DNA of 35,010 nucleotides from Bacillus sp. AFS098217 (GTDB taxonomy: Bacteria; Bacillota; Bacilli; Bacillales; Bacillaceae_G), in NCBI RefSeq assembly GCF_002551815.1, contig NZ_NVPR01000043.1, positions 1 to 35,010 of the forward strand, written 5' to 3'. A model generated the notes under the pieces. That model made no database searches and was not told the DNA's origin. It saw nothing but the letters and a program-made list of their open reading frames with translations. Position 1 is the stretch's first letter. Each line of letters begins with the position of its first letter. Both the position numbers and the translations under genes were made by a program. Of the stretch, positions 15,220-24,114 are shown piece after piece.

Positions 15220-17079
15220 GTGTTACTATATGAAAAAGTACGTGAGGAAGTTGAGCGAAAAGTTACTGCACTTCGGACGATGCAGCAACAAGACGGAACA
15301 TGGCGATTTTGTTTTGAAGGCTCACCATTAACGGATTGTCATATAATTTTTTTACTCAAATTATTAGGCCAAGATAAAGAAATAGAGCCGTTTGTTGCAA
15401 GACTAGTATCTCTTCAAACAAATGAAGGGACTTGGAAATTATACGAAGATGAACCGGTTGGTAACTTGTCCAATACAATTTTGGCATATGCGGCTTTACT
15501 TGCCTCTAGAAAGTATACAAAAGAAGATATAAATATGAAACGAGCTGAAGCGTTTATTCGTGAACGGGGCGGTATTGCACGCTCCCACTTTATGACGAAG
15601 TTTTTACTAGCACTTCATGGGGGATATGAATATCCTTCGTTATTTCACTTTCCAACGCCAATTTTATTTTTACCCGAAAATTCTCCGCTCAGTATATTTG
15701 AGCTAAGTAGTTCTGCACGTATTCACCTCATTCCGATGATGATTTGTATGAACAAACGATTTACCGTATCAAAAGCAATACTTCCTAATTTAGATTATAT
15801 TTCAGGAGGGAGTAAGAAGCAGTGGTTTCGTGAAGAACGCTCGCCGTTGTTCCAAACCTTGCTTGGAGATGTGAAAAAGTTTTTATCGTATCCCTTATCA
15901 TTGCATTACAAAGGATACAAGGAAGCTGAACGTTTTATGATCGAACGGATTGATACAAATGGCACATTATACAGTTATGCTAGCGCCACATTTTATATGA
16001 TTTATGCATTGCTTGCGCTAGGGCATAGAGTTCAGTCTCCATTTATCACTAAAGCAGTAGCGGGATTGAAGTCTTATGTATGGAACATGGAAACCGGAAG
16101 TCATTTGCAAAATTCACCGTCTACAGTATGGGATACAGCGTTGCTAAGCTATTCCTTACAAGAAGCGAATGTATCCCAGAATACTCATATGATTCAAACA
16201 GCAACAGAATATTTACTACAAAGGCAACAACATACAAAGAAAGATTGGAGTGCACATGCTCCGTCACTTGATGCTGGAGGCTGGGGGTTTTCAGATATTA
16301 ATACGACAATCCCAGATATTGATGATACAACGGCTGCCCTAAGAGCATTGGCGCGGAGTCGAGAAGGAAATCAAAGAGTACAAGAAGCTTGGGGGAAAGG
16401 TATTGATTGGGTGAAGGGATTACAAAATATTGATGGGGGCTGGGCGGCTTTTGAAAGAGGTGTAACAAATCGTTTATTTTCTCAGTTACCTCTTGAAAAC
16501 GCAGATGATATGATCACAGATCCATCTACGGCAGATCTTACAGGTAGAGTATTAGAGTTTTTTGGAACGTATGCTCCACATGAATTAAAAGGTGACCAAA
16601 AGAATCGAGCAATCAAATGGTTAATGAATGCACAGGAGAACAATGGGTCGTGGTATGGGAAATGGGGGATAAGTTATATATATGGTACTTGGGCCGCTCT
16701 TACAGGTTTACGGGCAATAGGAGTTTCTGCTACTCATCCTGCTTTACAAAAGGCAGCTGCATGGTTAGAGAGTACGCAGCATAGCGACGGGGGCTGGGGC
16801 GAGTCTTGCCGAAGTAGCATAGAAAAAAGGTTTGTTTCGTTACCGTTTAGTACCCCGTCACAAACAGCATGGGCGCTCGATGCACTTATTTCTTATTATG
16901 ACGCAGAAACGCCAGTCATTCGAAAAGGAATTTCTTATTTACTCGAGCATTCTGCTGAGCATGAAGAATATCCCACAGGAACAGGCTTACCAGATGGATT
17001 TCATATTCGCTATCATAGTTATCCTCATATATATCCATTACTTACTTTTGCACACTATATAAAAAAATATAGAAAATAA
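15220..17079 (+). CDS. shc: Squalene-hopene cyclase
   Basis: Predicted 619 residues. GTG 15220 (MLLYEKV) is chosen because AAGGTGG at 15204-15210 lies 9 bp before it; an in-frame GTG at 15211 abuts that site. The class II terpene cyclase acid motif DxDD is intact at residues 366-369 (PDIDDTTAALRAL). Several QW repeats that brace the alpha-barrels are visible: QDGTWRFCFEG near the N-terminus, then QNIDGGWAAFE, QENNGSWYGKWG and QHSDGGWGES. The enzyme protonates squalene, or a related polyprenoid such as the sporulene precursor in B. subtilis, and folds it into a pentacyclic or tetracyclic product at the membrane. Length fits the family. No squalene synthase gene is adjacent. The product cannot be decided from sequence. 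Confidence 0.95.
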   Translation: MLLYEKVREEVERKVTALRTMQQQDGTWRFCFEGSPLTDCHIIFLLKLLGQDKEIEPFVARLVSLQTNEGTWKLYEDEPVGNLSNTILAYAALLASRKYTKEDINMKRAEAFIRERGGIARSHFMTKFLLALHGGYEYPSLFHFPTPILFLPENSPLSIFELSSSARIHLIPMMICMNKRFTVSKAILPNLDYISGGSKKQWFREERSPLFQTLLGDVKKFLSYPLSLHYKGYKEAERFMIERIDTNGTLYSYASATFYMIYALLALGHRVQSPFITKAVAGLKSYVWNMETGSHLQNSPSTVWDTALLSYSLQEANVSQNTHMIQTATEYLLQRQQHTKKDWSAHAPSLDAGGWGFSDINTTIPDIDDTTAALRALARSREGNQRVQEAWGKGIDWVKGLQNIDGGWAAFERGVTNRLFSQLPLENADDMITDPSTADLTGRVLEFFGTYAPHELKGDQKNRAIKWLMNAQENNGSWYGKWGISYIYGTWAALTGLRAIGVSATHPALQKAAAWLESTQHSDGGWGESCRSSIEKRFVSLPFSTPSQTAWALDALISYYDAETPVIRKGISYLLEHSAEHEEYPTGTGLPDGFHIRYHSYPHIYPLLTFAHYIKKYRK

Positions 17080-17106
17080 ACCGAGAAATTGTCTCGGTTT
17101 ATTTTT
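17076..17106 (+). terminator. Terminator of shc
   Basis: AAACCGAGA (17078-17086) pairs with TCTCGGTTT (17092-17100), followed by ATTTTT. Confidence 0.9.
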
Positions 17107-17133
17107 GTGGGTAGTAGGTCCCAATTGAAAAGA

Positions 17134-17160
17134 ATAAGGAACTAGGAGGTAGTACCTTAT
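17134..17160 (-). terminator. Probable terminator of the YfhD-like gene
   Basis: On the minus strand ATAAGGTACTA pairs with TAGTTCCTTAT (one mismatch) around a 5-nt loop, followed by TCTTTT. The stem overlaps the stop codon of the gene at 17157. Confidence 0.6.
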
Positions 17161-17306
17161 TTTTGTGTTGATTGGCGTTTTTGACGTGCATCGGCTGCAT
17201 CTGCACGGGCATTTGCTTCTAAGTCATCGTGGTCAGCGAGTTCACGAGAAAACTCTACATCAATGCCATCAGAAACTTGTTTTCGATTTAGGTTCTTTTT
17301 GTTCAT
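17157..17306 (-). CDS. YfhD-like small hydrophilic protein, 49 residues
   Basis: Minus-strand ATG at 17306 behind AAGGAG with good spacing; TAA at 17157-17159. The product begins MNKKNLNRKQVSDGIDVEFS and ends RQKRQSTQK. The centre, EFSRELADHDDLEANARADA, resembles the YfhD family (PF14151), small charged proteins of Bacillus spores or sporulating cells whose role is not established. There is no membrane segment. It lies antisense in the gap between shc and the FabG-like gene, which is why long plus-strand reading through this region is not coding. The start, ribosome site and terminator make it a confident gene; the family name is tentative. Confidence 0.8.
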   Translation of the reverse strand: MNKKNLNRKQVSDGIDVEFSRELADHDDLEANARADAADARQKRQSTQK

Positions 17307-17440
17307 TCGACACAATCTCCTTGTGTGTTATGCTGTATTGCAACTTTAGTTTGACACAAATAGACTTTTTTATACAAAAAGGATTTAGAAAGGAAAAAGC
17401 CGAAATATATAGTATAAGTGATAGAAATGGGGGGAAAGTA

Positions 17441-18181
17441 ATGGACTTTTTAAATGGGAGAACAGCTGTTGTAACAGGAGCTGCACAAGGGATAGGGAAA
17501 GAAATTGCTAGTACTTTCGCAAAATTAGGGGCAAAGGTATTAATCAGTGATGTAAATGAAGAGAAATTAAGAGAAACAACAAATGAATTAGTAGAACAAG
17601 GATATAAAGTAAGTTTGTATGCTTGTGATGTAAGTAATCAAAGTGAGGCGAAATCATTAATTGAATATGCAGTTCAAACATTTGGGGGATTACATATTTT
17701 GGTTAATAATGCTGGGGTTACAAGGGACGCGATGTTACACAAAATGGAGAAAGCGGCATGGGAACAAGTAATGCAAGTGAATTTAACAGGAGTATTTTAT
17801 TGTATGCAACCAGCGTTACTTTATATGAGACAACAACAATATGGACGTATTATCAACATTTCTTCTATTAGCTGGCAAGGAAATATCGGTCAGGCGAATT
17901 ATGCAGCAACGAAAGCTGGGGTCATCGGTTTAACAAAAACAGCAGCGAAGGAGGGAGGAGGATTTGGAATTACTTGCAATGCAATTTGCCCAGGAGTTAT
18001 AGATACAAATATGACAAAAACAATACCAGATAAAGTGAAAGAGAAGATGGTTGGAGGAATTCCAGTGGGACGAATTGGAACACCGCAAGATATTGCAAAT
18101 GCAGCTTCATTTTTAGCCTCAGATTACGCGTCTTATATTACAGGAGAAATTTTGCATGTTAGCGGTGGATTGCATGTGTAA
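17441..18181 (+). CDS. FabG-like short-chain dehydrogenase (3-oxoacyl-ACP reductase type)
   Basis: Predicted 246 residues. ATG 17441 is chosen for the GGGGGGAAAG site; an open frame reaching back to 17165 runs antisense to the YfhD-like gene. Classical SDR features are the cofactor motif TGAAQGIGKEIA near residue 12, NNAGVTRDAM, the catalytic serine in INISSISWQGNIGQANYAA, the YxxxK pair (YAATK) and PGVIDTNM. The C-terminus LHVSGGLHV fits FabG-type enzymes. Such enzymes reduce 3-oxoacyl thioesters with NADPH, in fatty acid or polyhydroxyalkanoate synthesis. This copy is not among fab genes, so it may be an acetoacetyl-CoA reductase-like or other accessory reductase. Family call is firm, substrate is not. 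Confidence 0.88.
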   Translation: MDFLNGRTAVVTGAAQGIGKEIASTFAKLGAKVLISDVNEEKLRETTNELVEQGYKVSLYACDVSNQSEAKSLIEYAVQTFGGLHILVNNAGVTRDAMLHKMEKAAWEQVMQVNLTGVFYCMQPALLYMRQQQYGRIINISSISWQGNIGQANYAATKAGVIGLTKTAAKEGGGFGITCNAICPGVIDTNMTKTIPDKVKEKMVGGIPVGRIGTPQDIANAASFLASDYASYITGEILHVSGGLHV

Positions 18182-18197
18182 AAGGTTGCATAATAAA

Positions 18198-18230
18198 GAA
18201 GGGCCTGACCAATTTTGGCCAGGCCCTTTC
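18198..18230. terminator. Bidirectional terminator between convergent genes
   Basis: GGGCCTGACC (18201-18210) pairs with GGCCAGGCCC (18217-18226), with AAAGAA on the left and TTTC on the right. It sits between the FabG-like gene and the convergent aldehyde dehydrogenase. Confidence 0.85.
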
Positions 18231-18232
18231 AT

Positions 18233-19717
18233 TTAGTTCAAGTTCACCCAAACACTCTTTACTTCTGTATAGTTGTTTAATGCGTAGGATCCCATTTCAC
18301 GACCAAGACCAGATTGTTTAAAGCCTCCAAATGGAGATGCTGCATCAAATACGTTATAACAGTTTACCCACACTGTGCCCGCGCGAACTTTACTTGCAAT
18401 ATAGTGCGCATTTTTTATATTTTCTGTCCATACACCAGCAGCTAAACCAAAGGATGATTTATTTGCACGTTCAATGACTTCATCAATATCATTAAATGGC
18501 AATGCGGAGATAACAGGACCGAAAATTTCTTCTTTCGCAATTGTCATTTCATCATTTACATCTGCGAATACTGTTGGGGCAACAAAATATCCCTTATCAA
18601 ACGGTTTATTTCCCCCACAAAGTACTTCCGCACCTTCTTCAATTCCTTTTTCAATATATCCCATTACACGTTTTTGTTGTTCTTCAGAAACAAGAGGTCC
18701 AATTGTTGTTTGAGGATCTAGACCTGTACCTTGTGTTAATTTCTTAGAATAAAGAACAAGATCAGCCATGACATTATCATACATTTTCTTAGGGATAAAT
18801 AAACGTGACCCAGCGCAGCATACTTGGCCTTGGTTAAACATAACACCAGAAAGCGCTGCTGGAATCGCTCGGGATAAATCAGCATCTGGCAAAATAATAT
18901 TTGGTGATTTACCACCAAGTTCTAATGTGACTCGCTTCAATGTTTCGGATGCTTGTCTCATAATTTGTTTACCAACAGGAGTGGAACCTGTAAATGCGAT
19001 TTTATCAACGAGAGGATGATTGACCAGAGCTTGTCCAGCTGTCTCACCGAATCCCGGTACGATGTTGACAACCCCTTTTGGGAATCCAGCCTCTTCAAAT
19101 AATTCAGCTAAGTATAGAGCGGACAGAGGTGTTTGCTCCGCTGGCTTTAGTACAATGGTACATCCAGTTGCAAGAGCGGCACCCATCTTCCACATTGCCA
19201 TAAGGAGCGGGAAGTTCCATGGAATAATTTGACCAACAACACCAACTGCTTCGTGGCGTGTGTAGTTAAAATATTCACCAGATACTGGGATTGTTTGCCC
19301 AACGATTTTTGTGGCCCAGCCAGCATAATAACGCATATGTTCAATTGCAAGCGGAATGTCTGCTGCTAATGTTTCACGAATTGGTTTTCCGTTGTCTAAT
19401 GTTTCCAGTTGTGCTAGCTCTTCTTTATGCTCTTCCATTAAATCCGCAAGTTTGTACATAAGTCGGCTTCGTTCAGCGCCGCTCATACGTGACCAAGGCC
19501 CCTCGTCGAAAGCTTGCCTTGCAGCCATTACGGCTTTATGAATATCTTCGCGACCAGCTTCGGAAACAATCGCAAGTGTTTCGCCAGTGGCTGGATTAGG
19601 AGTTTTAAATGCCTTACCGGAAGCGCTTTCAATGAAAGTTCCATTCACATATAACTTTTTTGTTCCTTGAAGAAATTTCTCTACTTTTTCATGAAGATTT
19701 ACAGCTAGTTGACTCAT
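18233..19717 (-). CDS. dhaS: NAD(P)-dependent aldehyde dehydrogenase (DhaS-like)
   Basis: Predicted 494 residues, full length for the family. The start has AAGGGGG upstream. Visible ALDH features are the cofactor region IIPWNFPLLMAMWKMGAALA and KPAEQTPLSA, the glycine motif FTGSTPVGKQI, the general-base glutamate in LELGGKSPN, the catalytic cysteine near residue 300 in FNQGQVCCAGSR, and KEEIFGPV and SPFGGFKQSGLGRE toward the C-terminus. It oxidises aldehydes to acids in the cytoplasm and matches B. subtilis DhaS in type. It is transcribed convergently with the FabG-like gene and divergently from yhdT-panF. A palindrome at 19744-19768 just upstream may be an operator. Substrate range is not predictable. 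Confidence 0.92.
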   Translation of the reverse strand: MSQLAVNLHEKVEKFLQGTKKLYVNGTFIESASGKAFKTPNPATGETLAIVSEAGREDIHKAVMAARQAFDEGPWSRMSGAERSRLMYKLADLMEEHKEELAQLETLDNGKPIRETLAADIPLAIEHMRYYAGWATKIVGQTIPVSGEYFNYTRHEAVGVVGQIIPWNFPLLMAMWKMGAALATGCTIVLKPAEQTPLSALYLAELFEEAGFPKGVVNIVPGFGETAGQALVNHPLVDKIAFTGSTPVGKQIMRQASETLKRVTLELGGKSPNIILPDADLSRAIPAALSGVMFNQGQVCCAGSRLFIPKKMYDNVMADLVLYSKKLTQGTGLDPQTTIGPLVSEEQQKRVMGYIEKGIEEGAEVLCGGNKPFDKGYFVAPTVFADVNDEMTIAKEEIFGPVISALPFNDIDEVIERANKSSFGLAAGVWTENIKNAHYIASKVRAGTVWVNCYNVFDAASPFGGFKQSGLGREMGSYALNNYTEVKSVWVNLN

Positions 19718-19743
19718 TGTATAACCCCCTTGAAAATATAATG

Positions 19744-19768
19744 TAAACGCAGTACGAGACGGCGTTTA
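19744..19768 (-). promoter_or_regulatory. Possible operator upstream of the aldehyde dehydrogenase
   Basis: 7-bp inverted repeat TAAACGC ... GCGTTTA with an 11-nt spacer, about 30-50 bp before the start codon. It could be a regulator site or part of the 5' leader. No known regulator consensus is claimed. Confidence 0.35.
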
Positions 19769-19928
19769 TTCCTATAGCAGGGTTGTAAGGAACTAGGTGA
19801 AAGACCTCTAATTTAAATCATAAATAACAAAGACTGAAAATTCAAATTTCATTTATGTTACAATTGTAAAAAATATGTAATAAATCATTAGCTTCTACAT
19901 AATGATAAAAATTCCTGCACGTTTTTAT

Positions 19929-19951
19929 TTTCTAGTAGGAAAAACTAGAAA
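19929..19951 (+). promoter_or_regulatory. Possible operator upstream of yhdT-panF
   Basis: Perfect 8-bp inverted repeat TTTCTAGT ... ACTAGAAA with a 7-nt spacer, 40 bp before the yhdT start. A -10-like TACAAT (19960-19965) lies just downstream, so a bound protein would cover the promoter. The regulator is unknown. Confidence 0.4.
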
Positions 19952-19990
19952 AACAATGGTACAATTATACGTCGTGAGAGGAGGGAGAAA

Positions 19991-20269
19991 ATGAAGAAGC
20001 ATCATGATGACCCACGTTTTCGAATTGCCAATAGAGAAGCGTTAATCGGTCTTGGACTCGCTTTTATTAATTTCATAATATGGTATGGATTTGCTTATGG
20101 ACTTGGTAGTAAGGATCCAAGTGAATATACATATGTATTAGGTTTTCCGGCGTGGTTTTTTTATAGTTGTATAGTTGGATTTATTGTAATGGTTATCCTT
20201 CTTATTTTAGTTGTACGTTTTGTATTTCAAGATATTTCACTCGAAGAGGAAGAAAAAAGTGAGGAATGA
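19991..20269 (+). CDS. yhdT: YhdT-family (DUF997) small membrane protein
   Basis: Predicted 92 residues with a GGAGGGAG ribosome site. Two membrane helices (LIGLGLAFINFIIWYGFAYG and AWFFYSCIVGFIVMVILLIL) are joined by a short loop with KDPSEYTYVLGFPAWF, a typical DUF997 stretch, followed by an acidic tail. The stop lies 3 bp before panF, so the two are translationally linked. The same yhdT-panF order is found in E. coli, which supports the assignment and suggests a small accessory subunit or helper of the sodium/pantothenate symporter. Its molecular role is not established. Confidence 0.9.
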   Translation: MKKHHDDPRFRIANREALIGLGLAFINFIIWYGFAYGLGSKDPSEYTYVLGFPAWFFYSCIVGFIVMVILLILVVRFVFQDISLEEEEKSEE

Positions 20270-20272
20270 TAG

Positions 20273-21706
20273 ATGAATTGGTATGTAATAATTCCAATGA
20301 TAATTTCTTTTATTGTTGTATTTTTAATTGGTGTATATGCGTCAAGACGTGTGAAAGCAACGGCTCATAATAAATTTTTACAAGAGTATTTTCTAGGTGG
20401 GCGTGAACTTGGCGGTCTTTTATTAGCTATGACAATGATTGCTACGTATGGTAGTGCAAGTAGCTTTATCGGGGGGCCTGGTATTGCATACAATATGGGG
20501 CTTGGTTGGGTGCTGTTATCAGCAATCCAGGTTGTAACTGGTTACATCGTTTTGACAGTCCTTGGTAAAAAATTCGCAATTATAGCAAGGAAAATGGAAG
20601 CAATCACGCTTATTGATTATTTGAAAGGAAGATATAATCATAAAGGAGTCGTTATTCTTTCGGCATTATGTATTATCATTTTCTTATTTTCTGCAACAGT
20701 TGCGCAGTGGGTTGGTGGCGGACGATTAATTGAATCGTTAACAGGTCTTTCGTATACAACGTCCTTATTTCTTTTTACATTTTCTGTACTTGTGTACGTT
20801 TTAATCGGTGGATTCCGTGCTGTCGCTTTATCAGATACATTACTAGGAATGATTATGTTAGTGGGGACAACAATCATTTTAATTGCAACGGTAATTGCTG
20901 GTGGCGGAATTGAAAAGATCATGCATGAACTCGTTCAAATCAATCCGAATTTAATTACGCCATTTGGAGCAGATGGTAGTTTAACGAAAACATATGTGAC
21001 ATCATTCTGGATTTTAATTGGTGTTGGAGTTGTTGGATTACCGCAAATTAGTGTGCGTGCTATGTCCTATAAAAACTCAAAGGCGATGCATCAAGCCTTA
21101 ATCATTGGCACGATTGTTGTTGGTACAATTATGATTGGTATGCATTTAACAGGCGTATTTGCTCGTGTAGTACTTCCAGGTATAACTGTACCAGACAAAG
21201 TGATGCCGCTTCTTGCGATGAAAGTATTACCACCTTGGCTTGCTGGAATCTTTTTGGCTGCACCAATGGCAGCAATTATGTCCACTGTAAACTCATTATT
21301 ACTACTTGTGAGTTCTTCGGTTATTAAGGACATATATGTAAACTACATAAATGAAAATGCTACAGACAAAGCTGTGAAGAAAGGAAGCCTATGGATTACT
21401 GGTATTGTTGGTTTACTTGTATATGCAGCGGCTATTAAACCGCCAGATTTCTTAATTTGGTTAAATTTATTCTCTTTTGGTGGCTTAGAGGCGGCTTTTA
21501 TTTGGCCGATTGTTTTAGGGCTATATTGGAAGAGAGGAAATGCAATTGGTGCACTTGCATCCATTATTGTTGGAGTAGGCTCCTATATGATAGTTCATCT
21601 TTGGTTCCCAAATCCATTTCATATACATACCGTAGTCTTTCCAATTTGTTTTGCATGTATTGCTTATATAATGGGTAGTGTATTGACGGTGAAAAAAGAA
21701 GTGTAA
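20273..21706 (+). CDS. panF: Sodium/pantothenate symporter
   Basis: Predicted 477 residues, a member of the sodium:solute symporter family with about 13 hydrophobic segments. Characteristic stretches are EYFLGGRELGGLLLAMTMIA, TYGSASSFIGGPGIAYNMGLGW, VAQWVGGGRLIESLTGLSY, and GVGVVGLPQISVRAMSYKNS with the AAPMAAIMSTVNSLLLLVSS signature later. It imports pantothenate, the precursor of coenzyme A, using the sodium gradient. It follows yhdT by 3 bp in a two-gene operon ended by a strong terminator. PanF rather than PutP or another symporter is supported both by sequence and by the yhdT partner; transport itself is not shown. Confidence 0.9.
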   Translation: MNWYVIIPMIISFIVVFLIGVYASRRVKATAHNKFLQEYFLGGRELGGLLLAMTMIATYGSASSFIGGPGIAYNMGLGWVLLSAIQVVTGYIVLTVLGKKFAIIARKMEAITLIDYLKGRYNHKGVVILSALCIIIFLFSATVAQWVGGGRLIESLTGLSYTTSLFLFTFSVLVYVLIGGFRAVALSDTLLGMIMLVGTTIILIATVIAGGGIEKIMHELVQINPNLITPFGADGSLTKTYVTSFWILIGVGVVGLPQISVRAMSYKNSKAMHQALIIGTIVVGTIMIGMHLTGVFARVVLPGITVPDKVMPLLAMKVLPPWLAGIFLAAPMAAIMSTVNSLLLLVSSSVIKDIYVNYINENATDKAVKKGSLWITGIVGLLVYAAAIKPPDFLIWLNLFSFGGLEAAFIWPIVLGLYWKRGNAIGALASIIVGVGSYMIVHLWFPNPFHIHTVVFPICFACIAYIMGSVLTVKKEV

Positions 21707-21730
21707 TAAAAAGGATAGAAAAAGGAAAAA

Positions 21731-21772
21731 CAAAACCGTAGTTCTTCTAAAGAGGAGAACTACGGTTTTTTT
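21731..21772 (+). terminator. Terminator of yhdT-panF
   Basis: About 15-bp stem (AAAACCGTAGTTCTT with the complementary GAGAACTACGGTTTT, one G-T pair), then a T-run. Confidence 0.92.
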
Positions 21773-21853
21773 ATGATAAAATTGAGTTTTTCATTCTGCG
21801 TTCTTTTGTTTATTCATAAAGTAATAACAATTGATAAGATGGAGTTGAGGTCT

Positions 21854-22786
21854 ATGAAAAAAGTACTGTTTTTAGGAGACCCAGGGATTGATGATTCGTT
21901 AGCGATTATGTATGGCTTGCTGCACCCTGAAATTGATATTGTAGGTGTGGTAACGGGATACGGGAATGTCACACAAGAAAAGGCAACAAGTAATGCAGCA
22001 TATTTATTACAATTAGCTGGAAGAGAAGATATTCCGGTTATTAAAGGAGCGAAAATTCCTTTTTCGGGAGAAATTACAGCATATTATCCAGAAATTCATG
22101 GTACAGATGGATTGGGGCCAATTCGTCCCCCTAAAACCATTTCACCAAATATAAAATCTTTTTGTGAATTTTTTTCTATTCTTGAGAAATACAAAGGGGA
22201 ACTGATTATTGTAGATGCTGGTAGATCAACAACATTAGCAACAGCTTTTATTTTAGAAAAACCACTTATGAAATATGTGAAAGAGTATTATATAATGGGA
22301 GGAGCTTTTTTAATACCAGGAAATGTTACACCTGTTGCAGAGGCAAATTTTCATGGTGACCCATTAGCCTCTGAATTAGTTATGCAAAATGCAAAAAATA
22401 TTACATTAGTCCCTCTTAACGTAACATCTGGAGCAATCATAACACCTGAAACAGTGAAATATATCACAAAGAATTCAAAAACCAGTTTTAAAAAATTAAT
22501 TGAACCGATTTTTACTTATTATTATAAAGCATATAAAAAATTAAATCCCAAAATAACTGGAAGTCCAGTGCACGATGTGGTGACGATGATGGCAGCAGCG
22601 AACCCATCGCTTTTAGAATATGTTTATCGCCGTGTTGACGTGGCTACAGGTGGAATTGCTAAAGGAGAAAGTGTTGCTGATTTCCGGCCGCAACCTGATG
22701 CAAAAGCTTTAAAAAATTGGGTGCGAATCGGATGGTCATTACATTACGAGAAGTTTCTTGACGATTTCGTGAAAATTATGACATAG
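21854..22786 (+). CDS. Inosine-uridine-type nucleoside hydrolase
   Basis: Predicted 310 residues from ATG 21854 (MKKVLFLG), with GGAG at 21841-21844; in-frame codons back to 21773 lie in the preceding terminator. The N-terminal metal motif reads LGDPGIDDSLA. The aspartates equivalent to Asp10, Asp14 and Asp15 of the Crithidia enzyme are kept, but the first Asp of the usual DxDPG is replaced. EIHGTDGLGP and the late HD pair in SPVHDVVTMMAA (the calcium-binding Asp242 equivalent) are also present. These enzymes hydrolyse the N-glycosidic bond of ribonucleosides for base salvage. It is a single gene between terminators. The altered first Asp could shift activity or substrate; the family call is firm. 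Confidence 0.88.
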   Translation: MKKVLFLGDPGIDDSLAIMYGLLHPEIDIVGVVTGYGNVTQEKATSNAAYLLQLAGREDIPVIKGAKIPFSGEITAYYPEIHGTDGLGPIRPPKTISPNIKSFCEFFSILEKYKGELIIVDAGRSTTLATAFILEKPLMKYVKEYYIMGGAFLIPGNVTPVAEANFHGDPLASELVMQNAKNITLVPLNVTSGAIITPETVKYITKNSKTSFKKLIEPIFTYYYKAYKKLNPKITGSPVHDVVTMMAAANPSLLEYVYRRVDVATGGIAKGESVADFRPQPDAKALKNWVRIGWSLHYEKFLDDFVKIMT

Positions 22787-22810
22787 ACATAATAGGAGAA
22801 TACAAGTTAA

Positions 22811-22850
22811 AATAATAGAGACGATTATTTAGACAATCGTCTCTATTATT
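22811..22850 (+). terminator. Terminator of the nucleoside hydrolase
   Basis: Perfect 16-bp stem (22811-22826 with 22835-22850), extended by a further TACAAG/CTTGTA pairing outside. Confidence 0.9.
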
Positions 22851-22905
22851 TTGCTTGTAATGATATAAAATAGAGAAAAGATACACAATAGGAGAGGGAA
22901 TTCAC

Positions 22906-24015
22906 TTGAGAAAAGTTATAGTATGTGCAGGAATTGTGGGTATTTTCGTGTTGTTAATATCGGGTAACTTTTTAGTGAAAAAAGTGTGGGGTTCTAATAA
23001 TGATGATGCGCAGTATGTAGCTTCATATGTTGAAGAGCATAAAGATGAAAAGAATAGTTCCATACTTATAAAAAGAAACGATAAAATTGTTTATTCTGTG
23101 AATCCAAATGTTGTATTACCAGTAGCGAGTACAATGAAATTAATTGTTGCGCTTGAATTTACGAAACAAGTTACAGAAGGGAAAATCGATCCTTCTAGTT
23201 TTGTCTCCATTGATGATGTGAATCGCTATTATGTCCCAAATACAGACGGTGGTGCGCAAGAGCGATGGCAAAAATATTTACAACGAAAAGGGAAAATAGA
23301 TGAAAATGCAGTTTCTTTAGAAGAAGTTGCAAAGGGAATGATAAAATTTAGTTCAAATGCAAATACAGAGTATTTAATGGATCGACTTGGAATAGACAAT
23401 ATTAATCAAAATTTAAAAAGCTTATCACTTCCTTCTCATGAGCCGCTATTCCCAATTGTTTCATCATTATATATTCCTGGATATTTGCATAAGGAGTTAC
23501 ATGTTCCAAAATCTAAATTAGAGAAAGAACTAAGAGAAATGTCTCCGGAACAATATCGTCATTATGCCGTGGTTATCCATGAACGATTAAAAGAAAAAGG
23601 TCCATTATTACAAAAGGAAATTCCTCTTTATTTAGATGAAAAATATGACAAGATCTGGTCAGATAGGCTGCCAGCTGCTTCAGCAAATGATTATATGATC
23701 TTGCTTCAAAAGGCGAATCATAAAAAAAATTTTACAAAGGCTGAAGAGAAAGAATGGGCAAGTCTTGTTGAAACAGATATGAGTGCCCAGAAATATCACA
23801 AGGCATTTCGACATGCTGGACAGAAAAATGGTTATACACCATGGACGTTAGCGAAAGCAGTTTATGCTACCGATAAACATGGAAATTGTACAGAAATAGT
23901 CTTCTTAGCAAATCATGTAAATGAAGATGATAGTGCTGAACTACGTAAGCGCTTGTTGAATTTACATTTTCAGGTGTTACAAAGTGACAAATATGATGCA
24001 ACTGTTATTAAATAA
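22906..24015 (+). CDS. Class A beta-lactamase-fold serine hydrolase, membrane-anchored
   Basis: Predicted 369 residues. TTG 22906 is behind GGAGAGGG. An uncleaved signal/anchor (VIVCAGIVGIFVLLISGNFL) places the domain outside the membrane. The nucleophile motif SxxK is Ser75-Thr-Met-Lys. SSNANTEYLMDRLG fits the SxN motif region, and HAGQKNGYTPW is the likely KxG strand. A clear Glu166-type omega-loop glutamate (ExxLN) was not found, so true beta-lactam hydrolysis is doubtful. Such proteins often act on cell-wall peptides or are orphan esterases. Length exceeds that of a typical beta-lactamase (about 290) because of inserts between the motifs. It is a single gene with its own terminator. Confidence 0.8.
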   Translation: MRKVIVCAGIVGIFVLLISGNFLVKKVWGSNNDDAQYVASYVEEHKDEKNSSILIKRNDKIVYSVNPNVVLPVASTMKLIVALEFTKQVTEGKIDPSSFVSIDDVNRYYVPNTDGGAQERWQKYLQRKGKIDENAVSLEEVAKGMIKFSSNANTEYLMDRLGIDNINQNLKSLSLPSHEPLFPIVSSLYIPGYLHKELHVPKSKLEKELREMSPEQYRHYAVVIHERLKEKGPLLQKEIPLYLDEKYDKIWSDRLPAASANDYMILLQKANHKKNFTKAEEKEWASLVETDMSAQKYHKAFRHAGQKNGYTPWTLAKAVYATDKHGNCTEIVFLANHVNEDDSAELRKRLLNLHFQVLQSDKYDATVIK

Positions 24016-24045
24016 ACCCGATGCGACATGCATCGGGTTTATTTT
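24012..24045 (+). terminator. Terminator of the serine hydrolase gene
   Basis: ATAAACCCGATGC pairs with GCATCGGGTTTAT around GACAT, followed by TTTTG. Confidence 0.9.
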
Positions 24046-24114
24046 GTTGTACAAGCACCTTTTCGAAATTGCCGGGTATGATGATTAGTAATAACTAGGC
24101 GAGAGGGGGAAAAA

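Noticed and set aside
17165-17440. N-terminal extension of the FabG-like protein
   Set aside because: It overlaps the antisense YfhD-like gene; the ribosome site and SDR length both place the start at 17441.
21773-21853. N-terminal extension (hydrophobic) of the nucleoside hydrolase
   Set aside because: It begins in the yhdT-panF terminator tail, and the family starts at MKKVLFLG.
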